Source: Campylobacter sp. (lineage in GTDB: Bacteria; Campylobacterota; Campylobacteria; Campylobacterales; Campylobacteraceae). Taken from it: a stretch of 5,726 bases of DNA. The stretch covers positions 1 to 5,726 of the forward strand of contig JAGAZK010000180.1 in the NCBI GenBank assembly GCA_017940085.1, read 5' to 3'. A program made the translations under genes and the position numbers. Positions 1 through 5,052 of this stretch are shown one piece after another. The notes under the pieces were generated by a model. The model searched no databases. It was not told the origin of the DNA and saw only the letters and a list, made by a program, of their open reading frames with translations. Within the stretch, counting starts at the first letter, position 1. Each line of letters begins with the position of its first letter.

Positions 1-415
1 GTGGCGATAAATTTGCATTTAACGGCACGACAGGCATATCAAAACCGCAATCTCCCTTTGGTCTAAAAAAATCAAATTGATGTAATTTTAAGCCAAAAAG
101 AAAATCTGGCTCCATTTTACAAGGCGTTATTCCAAATGAATTTAATTCTTTGATGGCTTTATATATTGAATTTAGCTTCAATGCACTTATAAATCCGTAA
201 ATAATACCGCCAAATCCAAGTATATATCCAAAAAAACTTGAAAAAAATATCTTAAATGTGGCAACAAATGAGCCAACAGCTATCATAGCTATAGAAAATC
301 TTATATAAACGCACTGCTCACAAGGTGGCATAAAAAGATATTTTTCAAGGACAAAATGCGAAATTAACAATAGTGAAAAACAAAAAACCGAAATACAAAA
401 CCAAAACAAACGCAT
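1..415 (-). CDS. dsbI: Disulfide oxidoreductase DsbI (DsbB family), C-terminus beyond the window
   Basis: This is an inner-membrane thiol oxidoreductase that would reoxidise a periplasmic DsbA-type partner and pass electrons to quinone. I translated 138 residues before the window edge. Hydrophobic segments lie at about 4-22, 38-58 and 61-79; a fourth would be off the edge. The first periplasmic loop has the redox pair C32-E-Q-C35 in the family context PPCEQCVYIRF, and the second has C99 and C123, the latter in GDCGFDMPVVP. That layout and wording match DsbI more than classical DsbB. In some campylobacters DsbI has a large C-terminal beta-propeller, and the missing end prevents deciding this. 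The ATG shares one base with the cyclophilin stop (TAATG, 417-413) and has only a poor ribosome binding site, so translational coupling is likely. It is the third gene of the yebC operon. Family assignment is confident; the exact subtype is less so. Confidence 0.88.
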   Translation of the reverse strand, partial: MRLFWFCISVFCFSLLLISHFVLEKYLFMPPCEQCVYIRFSIAMIAVGSFVATFKIFFSSFFGYILGFGGIIYGFISALKLNSIYKAIKELNSFGITPCKMEPDFLFGLKLHQFDFFRPKGDCGFDMPVVPLNANLSP

Positions 416-903
416 TATATTTTGTCTTTTATGTTTATAGAAATAATTTTATCATTTTGCTTGATTTGATCTAGCACAGCAAAACTTTCTTTGTCGCAAA
501 GCTGACCAAAAATAGTATGAACTCCATCTAAATGCGGCTGATCTGCAAAGCAAATGAAAAACTGAGATCCACCAGTATCTCGCCCAGCGTGAGCCATAGA
601 AATTGAGCCTCTTTTGTGTTTGGATTTTTGACCTACGCATTCACATTTAATTACCCAACCCGGACCTCCCCTACCAGTGCCGTAAGGACAACCGCCTTGG
701 GCTACGAAATTTGGTATTACTCTATGAAAAGTAAGTCCGTCATAAAAACCATTCATCACAAGATTAATAAAATTTGTAACAGTTTGCGGGGCTTCATCGC
801 CTTTTAATTCCACATTCATCGTGCCATAAACTGTGTTAATTGCAGCATATTTGGCTTTTGATAATAATTTTTGATTAATCTCGTAATGTCTAATCTGTTC
901 CAT
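415..903 (-). CDS. ppi: Peptidyl-prolyl cis-trans isomerase, cyclophilin type
   Basis: This enzyme catalyses cis-trans isomerisation of proline peptide bonds. The 162 residues form a single cyclophilin domain from about residue 20, after a short charged N-terminal extension. There is no signal peptide, so it should act in the cytoplasm. The active site is intact: FHR with R61, F66 and Q69-G-G, M103, S113-Q-F-F with F116, L125 and H129 align with the human cyclophilin A catalytic pocket. The position of cyclophilin A Trp121 is His124 here, which by analogy predicts weak cyclosporin binding. The ATG lies 2 bp after the yebC stop and its stop overlaps the dsbI ATG, so it is co-transcribed as the middle gene. 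From memory, yebC followed by ppi is also the order in C. jejuni. An alternative name would be ppiB. Confidence 0.95.
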   Translation of the reverse strand: MEQIRHYEINQKLLSKAKYAAINTVYGTMNVELKGDEAPQTVTNFINLVMNGFYDGLTFHRVIPNFVAQGGCPYGTGRGGPGWVIKCECVGQKSKHKRGSISMAHAGRDTGGSQFFICFADQPHLDGVHTIFGQLCDKESFAVLDQIKQNDKIISINIKDKI

Positions 904-905
904 TT

Positions 906-1613
906 TTACTCTATATTTGTATAGACAGCCTGAACATCATCATCATCTTCAAGTTTGTCAATTAATTTTTCTATTTGCTCAAGTGCTTCGTCATTTAATG
1001 AAATAGTAGAATTTGGAATAAATTCTAAATTTCCTTTTTTGATTTTTAAGCCTGACTTTTCAATGCCTTCATTTAAGCTCCCAAAGCTTGTATAATCGCC
1101 GATAATTATTAACTCATCGTCATTTTTATTCATTTCTTCAAGACCAAAATCAATTAAATTTAATTCTAATTCATCTAAATCCATATCGACCAAATCTGTA
1201 TGAAAAACAGCTTTTCGTGCAAACATAAAGCTCAAACTCCCACTTGGCAACAATTCTCCGCCATTTTTGTTAAATACAGCCTTTACATTTGCAACTGTTC
1301 TAGTTGGATTATCAGTAGCGGTTTCTACGATAATTTGCACTCCATTTGCGGCTTTTCCATCATAAAATATAGTCTTAATATCAGCACTATCTTTACCACT
1401 TGCTCTTTTGATAGCAGCATCGATATTGTCTTTTGGCATATTTTGAGCTTTGGCTGTGGCAATTGCTGTGCGAAGTTTGGGATTCATATCTGGATCCACG
1501 CCGCCTTCTTTAGCAGCCATAGTTATAGCTTTGCCAAGTTTTGGAAATAATTTACTCATTTTATCCCAACGAGCCTCTTTTGATGCTCGTCTATATTCAA
1601 ACGCTCTACCCAC
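906..1613 (-). CDS. yebC: YebC/PmpR family translation factor, GTG start
   Basis: This belongs to the YebC/TACO1 family, long annotated as transcriptional regulators. More recent work links family members to translation of proline-rich stretches by the ribosome; which role applies here is not shown by the sequence. The 235 residues cover the whole family length. The N-terminal block [21 protein letters not shown] is followed by the signature region [20 protein letters not shown] and [16 protein letters not shown], and it ends in the typical acidic [13 protein letters not shown]. The start codon is GTG at 1613-1611: it has AAGGAT (1623-1618) five bases upstream and gives the conserved N-terminus. 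The nearby ATG at 1617 is out of frame and stops after three codons. It is the first gene of the yebC-ppi-dsbI operon, with a -10 box at 1646-1641. Confidence 0.95.
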   Translation of the reverse strand: MGRAFEYRRASKEARWDKMSKLFPKLGKAITMAAKEGGVDPDMNPKLRTAIATAKAQNMPKDNIDAAIKRASGKDSADIKTIFYDGKAANGVQIIVETATDNPTRTVANVKAVFNKNGGELLPSGSLSFMFARKAVFHTDLVDMDLDELELNLIDFGLEEMNKNDDELIIIGDYTSFGSLNEGIEKSGLKIKKGNLEFIPNSTISLNDEALEQIEKLIDKLEDDDDVQAVYTNIE

Positions 1614-1617
1614 GCAT

Positions 1618-1623
1618 ATCCTT
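1618..1623 (-). promoter_or_regulatory. Ribosome binding site of yebC
   Basis: AAGGAT on the minus strand complements the 16S rRNA end and sits at good spacing from GTG at 1613. It decides the start codon, because the out-of-frame ATG at 1617 would overlap or touch this site and could not use it. Confidence 0.75.
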
Positions 1624-1640
1624 AAATTAAATAACCGCCG

Positions 1641-1646
1641 ATTATA
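1641..1646 (-). promoter_or_regulatory. -10 box of the yebC-ppi-dsbI promoter
   Basis: A perfect TATAAT lies 27 bp upstream of the yebC GTG, with transcription expected to start near 1634. There is no recognisable -35 at 17 bp, only AT-rich sequence, which is usual for Campylobacter sigma70 promoters. An AT-only inverted repeat (arms 1649-1657 and 1665-1673) ends just upstream of the box. Confidence 0.65.
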
Positions 1647-1691
1647 GTATAATTAAACTTAAATTTTAATTATTAATCAAAAGTAAATAAA

Positions 1692-2105
1692 CTAACAGAG
1701 TTTAATAGCTCTCAAAATTGAATCGTGGTCAAATTTATTAACTTTGATATATCCAGCACCCAAAAGCTCTACAGGCGTAGCAAATGCAGAGTCTATAAAA
1801 ACAGCTACGATTTTTTTCTTATATTCTCTAGCTTTTGCGATTTCAAAATTTTGCCAATTTCTATATCCGATGTCTTTTGATTTGGCATGAAGGCTATCTG
1901 ATTTGCTACCAATAATGGTCAAAACGATATTAGCCGATCTTAGTAGCGACATAATTAGCGTTTTTTGGCTAGAAACATCTCCGCCGTCATTATATCTAGA
2001 AACAAATTCTAAACCATTGCTGTGATTCCACGCTGAGAGCATGTGTTTATAATTTACATCATTTTTAATATCCAAAGACACATACACTTTTTTATATAAA
2101 GTCAT
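1692..2105 (-). CDS. Standalone TIR-like protein, MTH538/DUF1863 (Thoeris ThsB-like) type
   Basis: A 137-residue protein consisting of one TIR-like domain. Visible blocks, numbered from the chosen ATG, are the first strand KVYVSLD (6-12), the YKHMLSAW helix (19-26), the strand ANIVLTIIGS (58-67), W84-x3-E88-I-A-K-A and the strand KIVAVFIDS (98-106). The end, ELLGAGYIKV...DHDSILRAI, is characteristic of the DUF1863 family. Relatives include ThsB of Thoeris defence, which on phage infection turns NAD into a cyclic ADP-ribose signal for ThsA. E88 is the likely counterpart of the catalytic glutamate; this is inferred from motif position. There is no signal peptide or membrane segment, so it should be cytoplasmic. 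I chose ATG at 2105 because GGTGG (2115-2111) lies five bases before it; a TTG start at 2117 would add four residues and lose that site. It has its own promoter and no ThsA-like neighbour. Family is confident; function is unproven, and some databases call such proteins molecular chaperone Tir. Confidence 0.88.
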   Translation of the reverse strand: MTLYKKVYVSLDIKNDVNYKHMLSAWNHSNGLEFVSRYNDGGDVSSQKTLIMSLLRSANIVLTIIGSKSDSLHAKSKDIGYRNWQNFEIAKAREYKKKIVAVFIDSAFATPVELLGAGYIKVNKFDHDSILRAIKLC

Positions 2106-2128
2106 TTTTACCACCAAATTTACACATA

Positions 2129-2157
2129 ATTATATAATTTTATTCGCATTATTTCAA
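2129..2157 (-). promoter_or_regulatory. Near-consensus sigma70 promoter of the TIR-like gene
   Basis: TTGAAA (2157-2152) and TATAAT (2134-2129) are separated by exactly 17 bp. Transcription would start near 2122, giving a leader of about 17 nt before the ATG at 2105. A -35 this good is unusual for Campylobacter-type promoters, and it implies the TIR gene is transcribed independently of thiH. Confidence 0.7.
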
Positions 2158-2173
2158 GATAATTGAGTAATTT

Positions 2174-2201
2174 TTGTTAGTTTTGTAATAAATTTTAACA
2201 A
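2174..2201. repeat. Inverted repeat TTGTTA-N16-TAACAA
   Basis: Perfect 6-bp arms at 2174-2179 and 2196-2201 lie about 50 to 80 bp upstream of the predicted TIR transcription start, a position suited to a regulator site. Arms this short can arise by chance in AT-rich DNA. Confidence 0.35.
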
Positions 2202-2208
2202 CTTGAAT

Positions 2209-2277
2209 AAATTTAAAGCAAATTTAATTAAATTTAATCAAATTTGAGCCAAATTTTAGACCAAATTTATTAAATTT
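2209..2277. repeat. Array of AAATTT blocks at helical spacing (predicted curved DNA)
   Basis: AAATTT occurs at 2209, 2220, 2230, 2240, 2251, 2263 and 2272, with intervals of 11, 10, 10, 11, 12 and 9 bp (mean 10.5), and one more outlying copy lies at 2190. A3T3 blocks in phase with the helix are known to bend DNA. The array fills the space between the thiH stop and the upstream region of the TIR promoter. The same hexamer is also common elsewhere in this window, so part of the pattern may reflect genome-wide word bias. Confidence 0.6.
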
Positions 2278-2282
2278 AGTCT
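2258..2282 (-). terminator. Hairpin just after thiH, possible terminator or 3' end stabiliser
   Basis: The transcript would fold into an 11-bp stem with a 3-nt AAU loop, starting one base after the thiH stop codon. The stem begins AGAC and ends GUCU. One pair is G-U in the minus-strand RNA but would be a C-A mismatch in plus-strand RNA, which favours a role on the thiH message. No U-run follows (the next bases are AAAAUUUGG), so it is not a standard intrinsic terminator. A second 7-bp stem with loop GCU lies at 2256-2240. Confidence 0.45.
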
Positions 2283-2283
2283 C

Positions 2284-3441
2284 TCAAACAAACAAATAAT
2301 CATTCATCACAGGAGTTAAATTTGCTCTTTTTATCGCATCTTTGATCTCGTTTATACTTCTAGAATCGTTTATTTCAAACTGAGCATCGCCTTGATCGGT
2401 TTTATTTTTGCCACCGTGTTCGCCAATACCCGTGCTAACTCCAGCTGAAACCTTAGTAATACCAAGCTTGATCGCATTATCTCTAAATCTCGCACTCTCT
2501 CTTGTGCTAAGAGTAATCCCAGCATAAGGCAAAAACAGCCTATAAGCACAAATAATTTGCAAAAGCTCCCTTTCTCCGACATCTTTTGGATTGATTTTGC
2601 CATTATTTACGATAGGACGAAGTCTTGGGCAAGAAATAGAAATCTCAGCGTGTGGGTATTTGTTTTGGATCAAACTAGCATGAAGTGCGGTGCAAAGAGC
2701 GTCTTTTCGCCAATCATCAAGCCCTAAAAGTGCTCCAAATGCCACACCTCTCATTCCGCCCATAATCGCCCTTTCTTGAGTATTTAAGCGATACGGGAAA
2801 ATTCTTTTATTTCCAGCTAAATGGATTTTTTCATATTTGTTTGGGTTATAAGTTTCTTGAAATACAGTTACAAAATCCACCCCACAACTATGCAAATATG
2901 CGTATTGGTCGCTATTTAATGGATAAATTTCAATTCCAACATTGCTAAAATATTGTTTTGCAATCCTACAAGCATCTGCAATGTATTGTAAAGATGAGTT
3001 TATCTCAGACTCACCTGTTAATAACAAAATCTCGCTAAAACCGCTTCTTGCGATATTTTCAAGCTCAAATTTAATCTCACTTAAATTTAATTTTTGGCGT
3101 TTGATTTTGTTTTTTGTGTTGTATCCGCAGTAAATACAATGATTGTCGCAAAAATTTGCTATATAAATTGGCGTAAATAAATATATATTTTTGCCAAAAT
3201 ATTTTTCTTTTTGGATTTTAGCAGCCTTAGCGATTTGCTCTAAAAATGGAGCTGCTGCTGGACTTAGAAGTGCTTTTAGATCATTTAAATCTTTTTTATC
3301 TTTAGAAATTGCGGCTAAAACATCATTTGAATCAAATTTGCTAAAATCAGCATTTTCCCACTCATCTAAAATAATATCCATTATGTTTGAATTTATCGCT
3401 TCTTGGTGCGGGAGATACTCCATGTGGTTGGTTTTTTGCAT
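2284..3441 (-). CDS. thiH: 2-iminoacetate (dehydroglycine) synthase ThiH, radical SAM
   Basis: ThiH cleaves tyrosine to dehydroglycine and p-cresol using S-adenosylmethionine and a 4Fe-4S cluster, supplying the C-N unit for the thiazole ring. The 385 residues match the usual length. The cluster motif C98-x3-C102-x2-C105 (FCDNHCIYCGY) is intact, followed by LLLTGE (glycine-rich SAM region, about 140-145), FQETY, GALLGLDDWR and SISCPRLRP, then the C-terminal STRESARFRDN and GEHGG segments typical of ThiH rather than of biotin synthase. The ATG is 3 bp after the thiG stop, with GGA about nine bases upstream, so it is part of the thiFGH operon. The oxygen-sensitive ThiH route, rather than the glycine oxidase ThiO, fits a microaerobic organism. 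In C. jejuni, from memory, thiE follows; here the gene is followed by a structured gap and the TIR gene. Confidence 0.96.
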   Translation of the reverse strand: MQKTNHMEYLPHQEAINSNIMDIILDEWENADFSKFDSNDVLAAISKDKKDLNDLKALLSPAAAPFLEQIAKAAKIQKEKYFGKNIYLFTPIYIANFCDNHCIYCGYNTKNKIKRQKLNLSEIKFELENIARSGFSEILLLTGESEINSSLQYIADACRIAKQYFSNVGIEIYPLNSDQYAYLHSCGVDFVTVFQETYNPNKYEKIHLAGNKRIFPYRLNTQERAIMGGMRGVAFGALLGLDDWRKDALCTALHASLIQNKYPHAEISISCPRLRPIVNNGKINPKDVGERELLQIICAYRLFLPYAGITLSTRESARFRDNAIKLGITKVSAGVSTGIGEHGGKNKTDQGDAQFEINDSRSINEIKDAIKRANLTPVMNDYLFV

Positions 3442-3444
3442 AAA

Positions 3445-4200
3445 TTATTCCAAAAATCCAGTTAATGGCGAACTAGCTTGAGCAGTATCTCTAACCCTAC
3501 CAAGTCCGCTTAAATACGCAATTCTACCAGCTTTAATAGCTCCAGCAAACGCTTTTGCCATACCTTTGACATCATTTGCAGTTGCAATTGCTGTATTTGC
3601 CATCACTGCCGCACAGCCCATTTCCATTGCCAAACATGCTTCACTAGGTCTGCCAAGCCCAGCATCTACGATAATTGGAGCTTTTATTTCATCAATTAAA
3701 ATTTGAATAATATCGCGGTTTATCATACCTTTGTTTGAACCAATAGGAGCAGCTAATGGCATAATAGCAGCAGCTCCTGCGTTTAACAAATCTCTTGCTG
3801 TATTTAGATCTGGATACATATAAACAAGTGGGATAAAGCCATCTTTTGCAAGAAGTTCGGTGGCTTTTGTGCTCTCATAATTATCAGGAAACAAATATTT
3901 GCTTTCTCTAATTACTTCAATTTTAATAAATTCCCCGCACCCAAGCTCTCTAGCAAGTCTTGCTATACGAAGTGCTTCATCTGCATTTCTTGCTCCGCTT
4001 GTATTTGGCAAAAGCGTGATATTTTTAGGAATAAAATTTGTAATGTTTTCGTTTTTGTCATGAACTCTGCGAAGTGCCATAGTTACGATCTCTACTTCGC
4101 CTTCATTTATACAAGCTTGAATTAAATTTGGATCAAATTTACCAGATCCTATAATAAAACGAGAATTAAATTCTTTCCCGCCAAGTTTAAATTTATCCAT
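3445..4200 (-). CDS. thiG: Thiazole synthase ThiG
   Basis: ThiG condenses 1-deoxy-D-xylulose 5-phosphate, dehydroglycine and sulfur from ThiS thiocarboxylate into the thiamine thiazole phosphate. It is a 251-residue TIM barrel from the start chosen here. Visible are FIIGSGKF near the N-terminus, LLPNTSGA, EFIKIEVI with the Schiff-base lysine (K93), PLAAPIGSNKG, the phosphate-binding IVDAGLGRPSEA, and MANTAIATA. I prefer ATG at 4200: it gives MDKFKLGGKEFNSRF, close to family N-termini, and overlaps the thiF stop by 8 bp with GGACAAG just upstream. An in-frame ATG at 4212 would add MDKK and has no purine-rich site before it. The overlap suggests translational coupling of ThiF and ThiG. Confidence 0.96.
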   Translation of the reverse strand: MDKFKLGGKEFNSRFIIGSGKFDPNLIQACINEGEVEIVTMALRRVHDKNENITNFIPKNITLLPNTSGARNADEALRIARLARELGCGEFIKIEVIRESKYLFPDNYESTKATELLAKDGFIPLVYMYPDLNTARDLLNAGAAAIMPLAAPIGSNKGMINRDIIQILIDEIKAPIIVDAGLGRPSEACLAMEMGCAAVMANTAIATANDVKGMAKAFAGAIKAGRIAYLSGLGRVRDTAQASSPLTGFLE

Positions 4201-4993
4201 TTTCTTGTCCATTTATTAATAATTCTAAAATTTTGTTTGCTTGATGCATTGCACAAATCCCAACTCTTGGTGCCATTAAGCCATTACCGATTTTAGCTTC
4301 AGTTTTTAGATCTCCACAAATATAAAGATTTTTGGCAAATTTATTAGTTTTGATTGCATCGCTATTCCCATATCCTGCCATGCCGCTAGCTGCGACTATC
4401 ATTTTATTTTTGAGAAAATTTATAATCATAGCTTTGGATTTTTGATTGTCAAAACACTCAGCTACAATCCCACACTCGCTAAAAACTTCATTTATATTGT
4501 TTTCATCGAGTTTGATTGTGGCAATTTCTACTTTTACAAATGGATTTATTTGTGAAATTATGTCTTTTAGAGCCTCAGTTTTAAATTTACCAATATCATT
4601 TACAAAATATTGTTGGCGATTTAAATTTGATGGATCTACAGTGTCAAAATCTACAAGCTTAAGATAACTCACCCCAACCCTTGCAAGTGCGATTGCTACG
4701 CTACTTCCAAGTCCGCCAAGCCCTGCGATACCGACTTTGGCAGATTTTAGAGCCAAATTTACTTCTGGGCTATTTCTAGCACTCATCATTTCTTGCAAAA
4801 TATCATTTGGCGGGATTTGATTTTTTGTTATAAAAACTATGCTGTCATTTTCGTTAATTGGCAAATTTTCGCTTACAGCAAAACCTTTGTAAATTGCAAT
4901 TATTTCATCTTTTAAATTTAATTCAAATTTTAAGGAATTTAAATCATTTGCATTTGTTTGATACGGCTTTGCATTGACTTTTATCGTTTTCAT
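4193..4993 (-). CDS. thiF: ThiS adenylyltransferase ThiF with N-terminal ThiS-like domain
   Basis: ThiF adenylates the C-terminus of the sulfur carrier ThiS so that it can receive sulfur. The 266 residues have two parts. Residues 1 to about 60 look like a ubiquitin/ThiS fold (VNAKPY, AIYKGFAV, NDSIVFI) but end in TKNQIPP rather than the Gly-Gly tail a carrier needs. Residues 85-266 are an E1-like domain with the nucleotide loop GIAGLGGLGS (88-97), VDFDTVD (114-120), NLNRQQ with R126, K138 and CFDNQKSKAM with D182. The cysteines (174, 180, 226, 247) form no CxxC zinc pair, unlike E. coli ThiF. This architecture fits the second ThiF family known from campylobacters and clostridia. It is first in the thiFGH operon. 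ATG at 4993 lacks a Shine-Dalgarno sequence and sits 7 bp after a TATAAT box. No separate thiS precedes it. Confidence 0.92.
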   Translation of the reverse strand: MKTIKVNAKPYQTNANDLNSLKFELNLKDEIIAIYKGFAVSENLPINENDSIVFITKNQIPPNDILQEMMSARNSPEVNLALKSAKVGIAGLGGLGSSVAIALARVGVSYLKLVDFDTVDPSNLNRQQYFVNDIGKFKTEALKDIISQINPFVKVEIATIKLDENNINEVFSECGIVAECFDNQKSKAMIINFLKNKMIVAASGMAGYGNSDAIKTNKFAKNLYICGDLKTEAKIGNGLMAPRVGICAMHQANKILELLINGQENG

Positions 4994-5000
4994 GGGGCGG

Positions 5001-5006
5001 ATTATA
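5001..5006 (-). promoter_or_regulatory. -10 box of the thiFGH promoter, placed for a leaderless start
   Basis: TATAAT, preceded by AGGA and T-rich sequence, ends exactly 7 nt (CCGCCCC) before the thiF ATG. With usual sigma70 spacing, transcription would begin at or next to the A of the ATG. There is no good -35 hexamer at 17 bp (AGATAA), as is common in this group. Confidence 0.6.
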
Positions 5007-5026
5007 TCCTAATAAAACAAATTTTA

Positions 5027-5047
5027 TCTTAAATTTGAAATTTAAGA
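5027..5047. repeat. Perfect inverted repeat between the HAD gene and thiF
   Basis: Arms of 10 bp (TCTTAAATTT and its complement) flank one central base. It begins 6 bp past the HAD stop codon and covers about -34 to -54 relative to the predicted thiF start. It could be a weak 3' hairpin for the HAD message or an operator for thiFGH. No U-run follows in the minus-strand RNA, so a standard terminator is unlikely. Confidence 0.5.
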
Positions 5048-5052
5048 AAATT

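Noticed and set aside
616..807. Plus-strand open frames inside ppi, yebC, thiH, thiF and the HAD gene (for example 616-807, 1200-1550, 3191-3481, 5102-5422)
   Set aside because: They lie antisense to genes with clear family motifs, show no recognisable domains, and their cysteine- and aromatic-rich composition is typical of reverse-complement shadows.
1692..2117. TTG start for the TIR-like gene
   Set aside because: The TTG lies only about five bases from the predicted transcription start and would bury the GGTGG ribosome site that suits the ATG at 2105.
2209..2277. CRISPR-like or tandem repeat reading of the AAATTT array
   Set aside because: The repeated unit is only 6 bp and the 3-6 bp between copies differ; there are no direct repeats of CRISPR length and no spacers.
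2370..2603. 77-codon minus-strand frame with a hydrophobic stretch resembling a lipoprotein signal (CLMLGLLLAQ)
   Set aside because: It lies wholly inside the conserved C-terminal half of thiH in another frame, so the hydrophobic run is a frame artefact.
4994..5052. TPP riboswitch or small thiS gene upstream of thiF
   Set aside because: Only 59 bp are available, with no THI-box sequence and no room for about 65 codons; the space is filled by the palindrome and promoter.
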